Shown one piece after another: positions 26,874 through 41,300 of a stretch of 64,000 nucleotides of DNA (the first letter of the stretch is position 1; the number at the start of each line of letters is the position of its first letter). Below the pieces are notes generated by a model, which saw only the letters and a list, made by a program, of their open reading frames with translations, did not search any database and was not told the DNA's origin. The position numbers and the translations under genes are program-made. Where the stretch lies: NCBI GenBank assembly GCA_013399305.1, contig VXAI01000372.1, positions 310,001 through 374,000 of the forward strand, in the 5' to 3' direction. Origin of the DNA: Rostratula benghalensis (Eukaryota > Chordata > Aves > Charadriiformes > Rostratulidae).

Positions 26874-29800
26874 CTAAAATATCCATTCCTAATTTTTTAA
26901 AGCATTAGTGCAATGTCATTTTTCGTAATAAAAAAGATTCTGGAATAACAGCTTTCTTCTTGACACAATGAATCAAGACTGCTTGAGCTCAGCTTTGTTT
27001 CATGCCCTTTCAGATTGATCTAAGTGATCTGGAAAATGAGCTCGCTCTCCTCCCCTCCACAAATACCAGTCTCAAAATGTAAAATAAACTATAAATATTA
27101 AAAAAAACAAACAACCCACAAAAAAAACCACATTTGCTTTGGGTTTATAAAAATAAATTATAAACCATGGCCAATGCAGAATAAGCATTTAGGGCTTTTG
27201 GAGTTGCAGCTGAGTTAGGAACACCCAGCCTGAACCATAAAACTACAAATAAAGGGGTTATTGTTATCGGTGGCCCTAGATGTAAGGGTAACAGGTAGTT
27301 TGGGGCTTCTTCCCTCCTTATTCCCCAGGAGAAAGAAATATAGGTTCAGATGGACATCCGCAGTATTAACAAGTGAAGGGAAAGTTTTCAGGCGGGGTGT
27401 GATAAATAGCACCCCCTGCCCCCTTCCTCCCACAAAGTTACTAATAAAAAAATCTGGCAAAGCCAATGAGATTGAAACAAACTTCTACCTTATGGAGTGA
27501 TATTCCCAACCTGGATAAGAAAGAGGATTTTTCTGGGTTCACAACACCCACTGAATAAGCCATCAAAAATGTAGCTGGAGCAGATGCTAATTCAATGTGT
27601 GCATCCCAGGGCAGGAACTTGAGCAGCAGAACAAATCCCTAGATCTGCTAATGTAAGGTTTGTAATATCCTGATCCAGTGGCTCTGAAGCACAGGTGGAG
27701 CCACATGTGAATGTGTATAAGCTAAATGGATGGTCAATAAGTACAATTGAGACCATGGAGAGATGTGGAGCTAAGTTTCCAAATCTAATCAAATCTGAGA
27801 TCTCTACCAAGGGCTTTTGTCATACTCGTAGCAAGCATGATTTGGTTTTCTATTATATATTCATATGCTTCCATTCAGAATAACCTTGCTACATTACAAC
27901 AGGTTCAGCTGTGCTTCACAGTCCTGCCCCATTTCTTCCACGGCAAATTCTTCAGGAGATTAACCTGACACATTTATTCCCCAATAATTTATCCTGTCTT
28001 TTCTGATATCATTACCAATTTCAAGCACATAGCAATAAATAGGCTTAAAATTTTTAAAAAGTAGTGACTGGAAAGCTTTCTTGTTCCCGCATGTTCTTGG
28101 TACTACACATTTCCCTTTACGAGTAATGTTGCAAGACTCAGCTTAAGTAAATAAAAAATAAATTGTTAAGCTTCTAACCAAAAGCTTCCAGACATAAACC
28201 CTCTCTTCATCAGACTCAAAGAGGACCAGTGCATGGCACAGCTCTAACTGCAGCCCAGGTTTTAAGTAGCTCAAAGCGGCAACTTTTCTGTTCTAGAGTT
28301 CAACATATTATTCTTATGCTTCATATGCACAGAAGACATTACTGAAGATAAACTGTGCAACTGGTAATTGAAATTAAAGTTGCAACATCTATTACAGTAA
28401 CATCCACCGTGCCACATCTCTAACACCGAGAATGAAACAGCTGTTATGTATGAAAGAACCCATCGTGATACCCACTGGAACAAAAATGCATTAAGAAATG
28501 TAATGAAATACATTTACCCAATATAAAATTTCCTAAAATTATTTACATTGTTATTATCAGTCTTTTACCATCTTGACAAGTACAATAACTAAAACCCCAG
28601 CATAATTCTGAGAAATGTGTCTGAGAAAAGCATGTCTTTTTCTAAAGTTCAAAAAGCTGCACAGCATTCATGGTAAAGAAGCCTGTTCAAAAATGCAGTT
28701 TGCTTGTGGAAAGATCATTGTATGTAATCTCCACTTACCTCAAAAAGAGAAATTTGCATGATCTTGGGTAGAATACTTTGAAAGTACCTTCCTAGCAAAA
28801 TTTCAGAAATTGCCAAACATTTTTGAGACTTCAAAATCAGGATATTTTATGAAATAATATACAGATAAACTATATTGTCTTTGAAATCCAAGTAACCATT
28901 AAATGATTGTAGTAGAAACAAAGCTATATTAAAAGGGTCACCAGCTGAAACAATATCCTGTTCAATCATGCGCCGGGGACCATGCTTAGCATTCCAGCTC
29001 TTTCTAAATTTCTTGCAAATCAACAACTTTTTACAAGACTGTAAAATTTCCTTATCATTATCATGTCAGTAAACAAAAGCTTTTTTCAATGATTTAACTG
29101 ATTAACACTGTAACTGCTAGTTTATGTCATATTAAAAAAAGAAAAACCATCCAAAGATTGCACCATGTACCCATTTTTTTGGAGATAATCTGAAGGCTTA
29201 GACATAACAGTGCAGAGTATTGTATAGCAAGGGATAATTAGACAGTTGGAGATAAAGATCAACTTCCTAATTTCCAGGGTGCTACATACTGTATATGAAT
29301 GAGACACATGACAAACTTGGCTCCATTGCCTGTCCAAGTCTGGTGAGGTCTATAAAATCTTGGCTTGCAAAAGGAAAGCAATAAAGATATTTCTTTATTA
29401 AAAAAGAACTTTAAAATAAAAATCTACTTTCCTACCTTCTAATTGAGATCAGAACTAAATCAGTAGCTCTTTAAAAGCTGACTATAACACCAATGCACTT
29501 AAAGGACTGGATCAAAGCACGGTTATACAAGGTTCTACTGCAGTCAAATGCAGTTTACTAAATATTTAAGATATATAAAAAGTAAGCATGCAGGACTGTG
29601 AATCACTACAAACCAAAACAGTTAGCAAGATCTCTGCAAATGCTTCCTGGATAAAGATACATTATGCGCTTCATTCATTTTCTAATGAGCAATGTTCAGG
29701 GGTTTATTATTATTAATTGCATATAAATTACCATGATTTTTGTATCGCTGGAAAAGTATTTAGCCATTCACCTCTCAGAGGAATAATGCTGAACAAAGGC

Positions 29801-30571
29801 AATGAATGCATGGCATATAAGAACAACACAGAAATTTATGCATGCCATTTCAAAGGCATGGCATTTAGACTACTAGCAAAAGAAAATCAAAATTATGTCA
29901 TAAATCATTAATTGTAAGAAAAAGAAAAGTCCAACTAATGGTTTGCCAAGTCCTTGATTTTATTTAAGCAAGAAAACAGCCTGCTTCTGGAGTGCAAAAT
30001 CTCCTTAACACACATACATATGTAACCCCAACCTCCTCTGAAGTGTTCTGCTGCAAAATTCATTGTATCCAAGATCTGCTAATCATCATCAGGAATCTCT
30101 GTTATGCATCTTAAGGATGTACTTTAAGCTCTCAAGAAGAAAAATAAACACGTTTTATTAGCTGCTTTTGGAAAATACTGATTTGTATTTATTTAGAGAC
30201 CTTTTCAAGTTGCACCACTGTCAAATCAAATATTTATGGCATGATTTTCCAAAGAGTTTCAAAACCTGTTAAGAGTTTAACAGGAGCTCTGAGTGCCCAA
30301 TTTCTGCAAACCTCAGAAGTGACAGGGTTTGGCTGTGGCAAAGCAGCTCAAGCACAGATGTTAACTGCGGAGCTCTGAAATGCAAATGGGATCCTGACCA
30401 GCTCCTACTTCCCATCACAGCATTTCATTTCAGACAATTGAATCAGCAATATTTTACTAGAAATACGACTCATTAAAACCTGTTAAATCCAAAGAAAGCA
30501 TAGGCTAAATGCTGTTAGTTAATCCTCAATGCATCTTCACTTTCCTTCACTACTGGAAAACTTATGTGCTT
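26874..30571. other. Non-coding stretch
   Basis: Nothing recognised beyond short A- and T-rich runs. Confidence 0.6.
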
Positions 30572-30855
30572 GGGTCTCACTGCCCAGTGAGAGGACAGGA
30601 GGAAATGGGCACAAATTTGTACATAAGAAGTTCCATTTAAACATGAGGAGGAACTTCTTCACTTTGAGTGTGGCAGAGAACTGGAACAGGCTGCCCAGAG
30701 AAGTGATGGAGTCCCCATCTCTGAAGGCATTCAAAACCCGCCCGGAGAAGTTCCTGTGCAACCTGCCCTAGGAGGACCTGCTTGGGAGGGGGGCTGGACT
30801 AGAGGATTTCCAGAGTTCCCTTCCAACCCCCTATCATTCCACGATTCTGTCATTG
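30572..30855 (+). mobile_element. 5'-truncated CR1 LINE, 3' end only
   Basis: About 280 bp of the ORF2 C-terminus and tail. The encoded end reads LPSERTGGNGHKFVHKKFHL, then NWNRLPREVMESPSLKAFKT, stopping after CNLP. It is followed by GGCTGGACTAGAGGATTTCC, CTTCCAACCCC and a decayed octamer tail (ATTCCACGATTCTGTC). It is the same family as the long element at 19113-22430 but in the opposite orientation. The two copies share the NLL/NLP ORF end and the tail. The 5' boundary is approximate. Confidence 0.93.
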
Positions 30856-32127
30856 AACATTACCTTAAGTAGCAACTTACAAAGAGACTAAAAGAACTGG
30901 AAAGCAAAGCTGTTGATATTAAAGGTGAGAAGTTGAAAAGGATAAAGCTATCTTGGTAAAATACAGAATAAAGAAGATATAGCAAAGAAAGAAAACATGT
31001 CTGGTACATTGCAAAACCCTGTATCCCAGTTAGCTGAGCTTTGGCATCTCAGACTGTGCCGCTGGCCTCACAGACAAATGAAGCCAAAATAAGGGGGTTG
31101 TGTCTAGTCATCCTTACTTTACTTAGCTTCTAGAGGATGTGTACTTAGTAACCCTCTTAGCTTCATATTTTCAGGTATCCTACATCTCCCGTTCTTCTAA
31201 AAGTAAACAATTTCTTACTGTCCTCCCACCCTCCCCAGTTCCTTTACCTGCTCTTGGCTGCAACACATGCCTAAATCTGAACTACTGGAGCAAAGACACC
31301 ATCTTATATTTCAGTATTAAATATCTACATTTCCTTGTGGCATCAGGTTTATACATCTGGAAGCAAAAAACTATGTATTTAAGGCAGGAAATAAAGCTAT
31401 AACATCTAAGTAAGGAATCACTGTATATAGACATGATTCAAACGATCTTCCAACATGATTTCATAAACTGCAGACAAATAAAATAGCTGAACACTACAGA
31501 TAAGATACATCACTTTACAGCACACTACAAATCTGCCCAGCAAGCTGAATATTTTACTCATTAAAATAGTAGCTTTCATCACACTATAAAACATTTGCAA
31601 ATGCAGACCAGAAAACCAACAAGCGTATTTACTGTCAAGCTTTATATTTGTGTCATCAATTAACAACAAAAGTTTGGAATAAAACTAAAATAAAACCTAA
31701 TCAAAACAGTTAGCTGTCAAAACAGATGGGAACTATATTTTTCAAATCAAGCAAAAAGCCAAAGCTTTTGAACATTTAGTGTCATGACAGCCGATACAGA
31801 CAACTCAGATAGGAAGGACAAAAAAAAGTCAGGAATATATGAAGAAAAGGTATCCCTGGCTGAAAGATTCTCATTTATGAATTTCCATTGATTTTTTGGG
31901 GTTTTGGGTTTTTTTTTGCTTCAGGATGATTAACTCACACCAAAGCAGACCTCTGATATGGGAAACTATAAATATAGTGCCACCGCAACACTGCAGGCAA
32001 AATAAATAAAATCAGAGCCCTGACATTATTTTAGCCTCAAACAAATGATTCAGTCCCTACATTGTCTGGCTCAGAAAGATACATAGACAGTCTCACAGAC
32101 AAAGATATAAATGAACAATTGCAGTAC
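30856..32127 (-). other. Intron following the last BRF1 exon seen
   Basis: It starts with the GTACTG donor at 32127. No further BRF1 coding sequence or repeat was recognised here. Confidence 0.6.
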
Positions 32128-32384
32128 CTTTTTCCCACACTGTTTACAGGGTTGGCTATATTCCTACTGGCAATAGATTTTCTTCTTGACAGCTTCTTGG
32201 TGTTGGTGCTGTCATCAGTGCTGTCATCCTCTTTCTTTGGTGTGTTACTTCCTTTGCTGTTCAGGTCCCTTAGCACATTATAATTAATTTTACTTGAGAT
32301 TTTCTTCTGTTCTAACATCTTTTCAATTGCCTCTCCTGCTGTGCTGGCTTGAATTGGCTCCCGCTTCTTTGCAGACTTCTTTGG
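32128..32384 (-). CDS. BRF1: BRF1 exon: end of block II and basic/serine-rich tail
   Basis: This 257-nt exon runs from ...TTAATTAAG|CCAAAG to GGAAAAAG|GTACTG. It encodes [20 protein letters not shown], then [20 protein letters not shown], a diverged threonine/serine/aspartate-rich stretch and [12 protein letters not shown]...SVGKR. It closes homology block II, and the KISSKINY motif is diagnostic. It leaves after two bases of a codon (AG|). In human BRF1 the next residues should be LRPLVS; I did not find an exon encoding anything similar at lower coordinates. The open frame reads on past the donor as YCNCS, which is intron. Confidence 0.96.
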
Positions 32385-35300
32385 CTTAATTAAAATATAA
32401 AATTAGTGATGTAGATACAAACAAAGTTTCCATGAAGCAGAAGGGCAAGCTGCAGCTCAGCAGTCCTGGCTCAGGTGCTGCTGCTGCGGGGATGCAGGCG
32501 ACACGGCCGGGCTAAGCCAGTGCCTCCCTCTCCGGCCACTCAGCGGGACCGAGAAGTCTCTTTTCTTTCTTTGCTTTTTGCCAAATGCCCACACAGTTTA
32601 TCACAAATTCTTTACGTAGTAGTGTAACACTGCCGGAGAAGAAATGTGGACCATTTCTCATGTATGAAAAAAATGGACTGAACTCCTGTTACAGGAACAG
32701 AGACCCCGATAACATCACCCAGCATGTAAAATAATGAAATCCCCCTGATAAAATTGCCTTCAAAGTTAGAGTGAAGCTGGGTCATGACTCTCCTAAGCAC
32801 TGACACCTCCGTATTGAAACTGCAACGGGTTCAAATGCAGTGTGGGAGACCACCTACCCAACTCCCCCTTCCACCCTGAAATAGGCCAAGAATATTAGCA
32901 GCAGCTTTCTAAGCACGGGCTGGCATTAACGCTGACAGATAGGCAGTTGGAAACAATAACACCTGCAACAGCCCTCCCCAGGCCAATGCTGTGAGCCCAA
33001 GCCTACTGTTGCACTGCAGAGGCTGATGCTATGCAGAGCCAGGCAAAGAGAAATGACATGGGTGAACATTTCTAACCATGTCCAATGCCTGGGTAGGTAC
33101 AAAAAAAACCCCCCAACATACGCCTGTTTCTCATTCAGCATTTTCCTTTTCGAAGGAAGGTTTTAACACCAAGCTCCGCAGGAGATTTATTTTTTAATGG
33201 ATAATAGCCCCTCTGTTTACCTACATGGGTCAACTGTTACCTTGAAATTGGAAAGCACTATATTAATCAAGTTCTACTGGAGCTGTCAGAAACAATACCG
33301 AGTTAGAGAAAAACTCCTGTGTTGTCCGAACAAAAAGGTGGGTGTTTGGGCTACTTGACAGTGCCAATGAGTTATACAATTTTGAAAATTGCTGGTAGAC
33401 TGCCACGTCTCCCTAAGCACAAGATGAATGAGAAACTCTGAAGCATAAAACAGTGTTTCATTGTCTGGTTTTGTTTTTATTGTTGAAATACCTAGGGGCA
33501 AGTAGGAAACTCTGTCTCTTGCAATAGTCAGGAAAAAAGAGAGAGGATATATGCACTAAAAGCTAACATGGATTGTAGTTGCATGTGGAAGATTTGACTT
33601 GTCACTTGCTCAATTACACAAAATACTAACGCTGTAAATAGTGACTATACAGCCAATTAGGCTGCTTTAAACTGCTAAACATGGAGACAGGACGTGCTAT
33701 TTGTTAACATAACTGTCACATTCTTTTTGAAAGGTAGAACAAAATATTCCTTCAAGCGACTGTAACAATGTTCTATTCAGTTCTTCATAAAGAAATCATT
33801 ATTGTAGGAGCAAAGAAAGCTACTGAAGTTAAGGCAAGTACAAACAAATTCCTCATGCACGCATTAAAAAAAAATTAGGCATGTCTTAAGACCTGTATTT
33901 AAATGAGCAATTAGGAGAGCAATCGTAAATGCAAAGACCCAGCTCTGACTTTGCCATGCACAAATTTTTCTCATAATAGCAACTTAAAATAAAAGTTTGG
34001 GCAAGAAAGTGTTTTATTCACAACCTGAAAAATTACAACCTTGTATTTGAATAACAGGTAGAGACACAGTAGCTCGTGCTCATTTAGTGGTAACTTGTAC
34101 CACTATGCCCATACATCCGACATGGCATAAATTTCCAGGACATTTTCAAACAAACACAATTTGCACACGTTAATACCTTGTGTTCCTTATAAATCCCAAG
34201 TTCTTTCTCTTTTGCTATTCTTGCTTCTTTTTCTGAAAGATGACAAAAGGGTAACCAGCATGAAGATTACGCAGACTGCATGTTTCAACAACACTGGCCA
34301 AAAGGAGAATTTCAGTCCTATATACCTACCTTTTTGTTCCTTCAAATAATCTGCATTTTCTTTCATCCACAGCTCTGCTTTTATCTGAGCTTCTGTTTCA
34401 TTAAGTATATACTAAAAGACAAAACAAGTTTACCTACTTTCAGAAATCAACTTGAAAACTATAGAGAAAAACTGAATTGAAAAACCACTGGCAAGGTCAA
34501 TTCTGTTTTTAAACGTTTTACATTAACAAAAGAAAATATGACCAAGATGTGACAATCAGCAAGCATTTTTAGTAACTTCTAAAGCTGGCAAAAAAACCCA
34601 GTATGTTTTCAAAAAATACTGCTCGGTTTCCAAACTATGATGGGGTGACCAACAACCACCCAGGACTCATTGCATGTGGTTTGTAATTAACCTAAAATCA
34701 TCCTGATTTTATGGTCTTTTCAGATGATATGAGGGCGCACCATGAAAACATGGTTGTCTGCAATTAATTCTGCCTGTCAACGGTGATCTGTAATTCAAAA
34801 CAGTATTGGAACTCTGTGCTACCAAAGCAGAATTTAAGGCAGAGTTACTGAGATTATTAGTTCAATGGCCCCATCTGTGTGAATGAAATAAGCTTAGACT
34901 GCTGGAGTTTGAGTACTCTAGATTTGACAGAGGTGGGTTCAGTAAGCACATCTAGCCTTTTTTCAGTTAACTACATTTAGTCTCAGTAACATCATTAGTA
35001 GGTGTGGAGCTGTAAAACACACTTAAAAGTATAAGGATGAACTACGGATAAACAAGCAGGTATGTAGCAGGCAGGCTAGGAGGTTGGTAGAGAGATCTCT
35101 TCAATTACTTAAATGTAAAAATAAATGCAATATTTAGTACAACTGTCTGTGAAACAAAAGTTCTTTACAGCCAATGCTGTTTGGGAGCGAAGAACTTCAG
35201 CAAAATGGAGAAGAAAAATTGGGTCATCTGTCATGAACAAGACACTTTATTTTTAAAAAGCAGACTCAAGACTTGTAAAACGAAGTTCAAGTGCAAGAAC

Positions 35301-38300
35301 AATTTGAGTTTTCTCCATCTTACAGGTTTGAGCATTCAAGACCTTCTCCAAAGTAAAATGCACATATAGTATTTGATGAGAAAAAAACTTTGGTCAAATG
35401 AAACTAATGCAGCTCGGAGAAGCTCTTCCTCCAAAAGCAAACAAGGCAAGCAAACAGCTGTGCAAAACCTGGTTTATCAGACCAGTATTTTCACTCTTTC
35501 GCCTGCTTCTATTAAAGGTAAGACGTGATAGTAAAAATCACTTCCTCCTAGCTCAGTCATTCATCTTTCTTATGCTTTTCAGGAGTTCGTAATCTTGGGC
35601 TTACAATATTATAGTCTATTGCCACAGAAATGAACAGAACACGAGGTCATAAAAGCAGAGTCATGACCTCACCACAGAGCCTAGGAGCTTGTTCTTCCCT
35701 CATGGTTGTTTAAATTATGGACCTGCTATATCGAAAACCTTCAGCCTCCGCTCCCTCCACACCACGTCTGCTCAATTCACACTCAATCCCCTCCCAACAC
35801 CCAGCCCAGCAATTCCTGCTTTGCGGCTGAAGCATCTTCTTTCTCCTTCATCCATCCTTAATGAAGTTCTGCACATCAGTAAGCCCTACGCAACCTTATC
35901 GCTTTCAACTATTTTGTACCCCAAAAGGAGTTTTTAGTGTTGCTGTTATCTGCTCAAATTGCACTTTAAAACAGTGCGGCAGCTGAAGAGGGCATCAGGC
36001 TCAGAAGACACAGACTCTGTTGCATGTTCAAGTGGTGACCTGTTGTGTGGCCTTCAACAAGCCATCTACCACAGCTCTCCGTCTTTCATATTCAGGTTAT
36101 AAGGTAAAGGGTATCTGTTGCTGCCACGCAAATAATAAATCCAGAAAATTTTACTGACATCTTTGAAAATACAGAAGCTGTATACTCCGGTTTTACAGTT
36201 TCCTTTCCATGGCAACCTCCTGTCTTGAATACATCTTAATTAAATAATTAATTTAGAGCTCCACCAAACTTTTAAAAGTCCTTCCTTGGAATAAAAGACA
36301 TTCTAAAACATAATTATTCCAGTACAGTAAGACTGAGCAGGAGCAGTGGTGCCATATATAGACAAAATGGGCAAGGAAGACCAAAATCACAGGCTTTTAT
36401 GTACCCTAGTTTTGATCTCAGATCACTGAAATCACTTGAACTGCTCTATGGATCAGAGCTAAGAGGCAGAGAGGGGAGAGGATAAACCAGGTAAGAACCA
36501 TTTCGTCTTTCTCAGATATCCAAATGCAAAGACACCAAGGACAAGAGGGAACCTTACCCGATCTATTTCGCTGTCATCGATCCCACTCAGGTCTAATTCA
36601 CCATCTCCTGTATTCTCACCTACAGAGAACACATTTTAATTAAGTGGCTGTTTGTTCAAAATCAATTGCAATTCAAGTTCTACGGTAACGTAACATTTAA
36701 CGATCGTTCTTCAGAGATTTCCATCCTTCTGTGTTCATCCAGGAGGTTTAACATGTTCCTGCATATTTTCAATATGGGGGTCCACGCACACACGAATTCA
36801 AGACACTGAATTGATTTAAAATTCAGGAAAAAAAAGTCCTCTTCAGTATTAAAAATCCATTGGACACTTCCAGTTGCCTCTCTGGTTTTTTTTTTCCATT
36901 TTCATTTAAAGCCACAAATGTTCAGCAGGAAGCTGGAGAAACCATTTTAGGAAGGTGACAATTTTTATTCCATTGTAACATGAATGTCATGTCAGAGCCT
37001 ATAGGTCAATAATTCATCTGTAAATTCTGACTTATACATTATTTTCTGTTTTCAGGGAAGCAGTGGGAACCACTGAATAACACATCATGCAGACAGTCAT
37101 ACCATAGTTTTCTTCTTAATTATAATATATCATAATTTGAACCACTTCTCCTAGTTGTGTAAAAAGATGTGTATTAGTTTTTCTCTCTGTTAAATGGGAA
37201 ATATTAAAACATTTCCAAGTTTTAAGGTAACTTAAAAACTATGGAAGGGTCTAGATAAATATTAAATTATAATAAGTCTCTGTATTATATTTTCACTAAT
37301 TTTTCTAGTCTTGTATTTTTTAAGACTTCTTCCAAAACGACATTGTTTTATATTCTACCCATTAAAAAGTGTAATAGCACAGAACTGAGGCCTATTTTGG
37401 GACTGGCACAATGACAACAGCAAAAACTGATTTTCCACATCACATTAATGTCCAGTAGTAATACACTATTAATGTAGTCCAGGTAGAGATGAAAATAAAG
37501 ATTTCAACAAAGACTTGTGCTGGGGAATGAAGCAATCTTCTTGGTCATCTCCATCAACTCTAATCAAGACTGGACAAAGAGATGCCCTAACCAGTTTACT
37601 TGCAGAAAAAAACCCAACCAAAATAAGTTTCAACAATCTGCAAGACCAAATTAAAACTGAAATGGTCCAGAAGAGTTCCTGCTCCCCAGTCCTGGGGAAG
37701 TGCCTCCCTGCAAACTAAGACCTTTGAATTGTTCGATGCTCCAGGCTGGTGCTTTCTCCCAGAGCAGAGCTCCTGAGCAGGATAGTGCTGGACCAGTGGA
37801 GAGGAAAGGCAGGTTATGGCCGTACAGAACCTTGAGGCTTGAAGAGTACCAAATGGTGAAGATTGGCAAAACGCAGGCATTTAAACCAGCTGCCTGAAGT
37901 ATGTGAGATCACAGGGTTGGGAATCCAACCAAAACACCTGGTTAGGAACAAAGGCAGAACTTCTCAAGGTGATGCAAAGGATCTGGCTGCTCAACTCAAC
38001 AGACATTTATTGGTACCAGACACCCAGCACTTAGAAATGCCATCTCTAACTCCACCTTAAACAACGTCAAACAAGCAAGTTTTAAACTCTTGCCATACCA
38101 AGTCATAAAACAAAACAGGTTTCATCCCAAAGAAAATGTTCTTTTGTAAGGAATCACAAAACACTACCCTTTCAACTGAAATTGTCTCATAAACATAGTA
38201 TCAACATTACCAGTTTAGAAAGTATGATGTTAATATGATTTAAAAAGGCCTTAAGGAACATATCTCATCGCTGTTACATTTAGAAATTAACTGTACTTTA

Positions 38301-41300
38301 GTCCCAGTCACCAGATTTACTTCACAACCCTTTTCCCCCAGAATACTCTAAAAGTGTAAAAGATTTTATAAAAACTATGTAATTGTTCGGTACACATGCT
38401 TCTCTTATGGAAAAGCCAGGTGACAAAATACATCCCAGTGGTTTGCTGCCTCTTTTAATATAACGGACTGGATTTTTTTTTTTAAGCATATGGTAATTAT
38501 GCAAAGCACAGAGAGGAATCACTGTAGGTCACATCACCCATGGGAGGTCCAGGGTGTACTGCAAAACATGTCTCTCCTGCTGGAAATAAGAGAGTGAGCA
38601 AAATGCTTAAATACTCACAAAGGAAAGGCCTAAATACTGTGGTCTTGTGTCTGAGACACCTTCTCAGGGAACCATCTACCTGTGTCCAGGAGATGTTTTA
38701 TTTCACAAAATAAAATAGCTCGACAGCAGAATGCAAGAGTGTGCCCAGGCCAGAATAACCTGTCTCTTGTGTTGGAAGGAGGTCATTCAGAAATGGGACT
38801 CAAACTGTACTACAGAAACAGAAGGGGGGGGCATAGTCCCCCCCTTCTTTGTGTTATCTGCCCTCTGGCTTTTTGAGGTTTTTTGGGGAAAAAAACCCTT
38901 AATTTTCAAATTGATTTATCTGAGTGAAGAGAGGATTCTTTTTTTTTTCCCCCTCATACTGCACCAAATAAACTAGTATATCAACTTGGAATATGGGACA
39001 AAGAAAAAGGGAGCCAATCTCAAAAATCACTACTGAATTCTGAAAATTAGAGGCTAGAGAATCAAAACTTGGAAGTGGTGACAGAACTACTCTGGACTTA
39101 AGTCACTGGTCAACTTAACGTAAAATTCTGTACATCCCAAAATTATATGTTACAAAAACTGCCACAGCATCTTAAGAAGAATAAAAATATCCCACGGAAA
39201 TCAAGCTGCCACTGCTTTCATTCATCACTAAACACCTCACTCCTCCTATACCCTGCTATATTTTTGGATCAGAGGTTTAAAATTTAGCATGTCACTGTAC
39301 AGTAGGTGTCTGTTCCTTTATACAGCCCTAATACACCAGAATGAAAATGATGTCATTGCAGGTACCATGAAAAATTTCACATGTCATTTTAAATAGAACT
39401 TGTTACTGAATTAGGTGCCAGTTTTTCTCATTGGATCAATTAGCAATGGGGATGGAAAACTCATTCTCCAACTGGCAAATTGCAGCGAAGAATCCAGAAG
39501 CAAGTTACGTGCAATAAGCTTTTCCTAGACCCCATAACAGCAGTAGAGGAGTAATTGCAGGATATCCCTCTGCCTGCAAGTTGTCCTTTTTCCTGTTAGG
39601 CAATAGGCATTCATTAAATGCAAGAGGCTTTTCAGAAAAAAAGAAGGTGAAACCTTCAAACCCCTAATTTTTAACACTTTCACTGAGAAAAAAAATACGC
39701 ATTTTGTTATGGAATGCCTATTCAAAACAGAATACATCCATTTTGATCTGAAAATTTCCACGGCAATCATTTCCAACATGAGTAGACTCTTCCAGCCATA
39801 AACATCCGTCTGCTGGATGTTATATGGCTCACTGCAGGGCATGGAAAGTAAACTCCTTGCCTTTTTATATACCAGCTGCTAAACTTTTCAAAACAATTTC
39901 TAAATGATCATTTTTTCCTTTAATGAAAGGGTCAAAATGAAATGTTCAGCGAAATAAAAACACAGATGTGGCCAACATCTGGTCCAACCTCTTAAAAGCT
40001 TATTTAAAAGAAATGGCATCACGTGGCATGGTTCTTAGATAACGCAGAATTCTTCTGTTAAGAAAAACAAGTTTACTGCAGGACACAGGCAAAAAAAAAA
40101 GCTGGGCATTAAAACCAAAAAAACTCCCCCAGATCCAGTTCTAAAATGAAAGTACCATTTGCAGAGAGATGCATCCTACTCCATCCTCTCCTAATGTGCT
40201 CATGGCAAGCAGGGGATGACGTGCACTTCTAGAGCTTTCCATCAAGGCCCTGAATCAACTACATTCATGCCACTTAAAATCCTCAGTCACCCAGCCAGCT
40301 CCCCCAATATTTAAAAAGAAAAACCCTCAAAAGCCCTTTCTTTACAGCCTTTTAACGTCTTTGCCAACTGACTCTGGTCGACGCAAGGGCTACAATCAGA
40401 CACTGGGGATTAGGTTTGTAAACCTGTAGGATTATTTACTGTTCTTGTCATTACTAAATGCACGCTAAACCCTCTCTTAACAAACCGTCTCCCCCTCTTC
40501 CTAGCCCTCTGCAGCTAGTTAAATGTATACATAGCACACTACTATGGGGATTTATTACAGAAGAATCATTCCAGCCGATACATTTTAAACCCCACATTTT
40601 TAAAAACAGCCAGTGAAGAATGTGTTTTTCTGTTTCTATTACAGAAGGCAGCACTATTTATTGCTCTGCCCAGATAAGAGGATTTCCTTACAGACAGAAA
40701 TGGAGGCTGAACACTTCCCAGGAAATCCTCTGGAGCAGATAGAAGGCATTTGGTGCTGCACTCCCATGCAGCAAATACATCCTCTGTCGCACCACTTTGT
40801 AGCAGTCAAAGAGCCAAAAGAATTTAAACAAAGCACCCTTCCACCTATTCAGCACAACACCAGAGGCTAAGCATCCCAAGCATTTATGAAATACTCTGGG
40901 GCTAGAGCACCGCAAAATCTGAAAATAGTTGGGAAATGCTTTTTCACAAACAGAAATCCTTAATCAACAAACCAAACGAGGTGAGCCTGGGGCATCAGAA
41001 ATAGTGGGATTGATTGTTGCTCTCCAGGGAGGGATTAAAACCAATGGGAGCCACTGAAAGCTCCCGCAGCCCCTCAGAGGAACCCAACAGGGCAGAAACG
41101 CTTTTGCAGCTAAATCTGATGAGCAGCGCCGGTGCCACTTGGGGAGCTGCAAGGAGTGTGAAGGGAAGGCTCAGCGTCAAAAAAGGCACTGCACAACCAC
41201 ACCAGAATATAATTGATTAGCTGATCAGAGGGGACAGGAACCCATCTGGAGGGGAAGATAACTGATTTACCGAGGGGCGTGAAGAGAACAGTCATTAAGC

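Noticed and set aside
36237..36256. AT-rich motif that looks like paired homeodomain sites
   Set aside because: Expected by chance in AT-rich intron. There is no supporting cluster.
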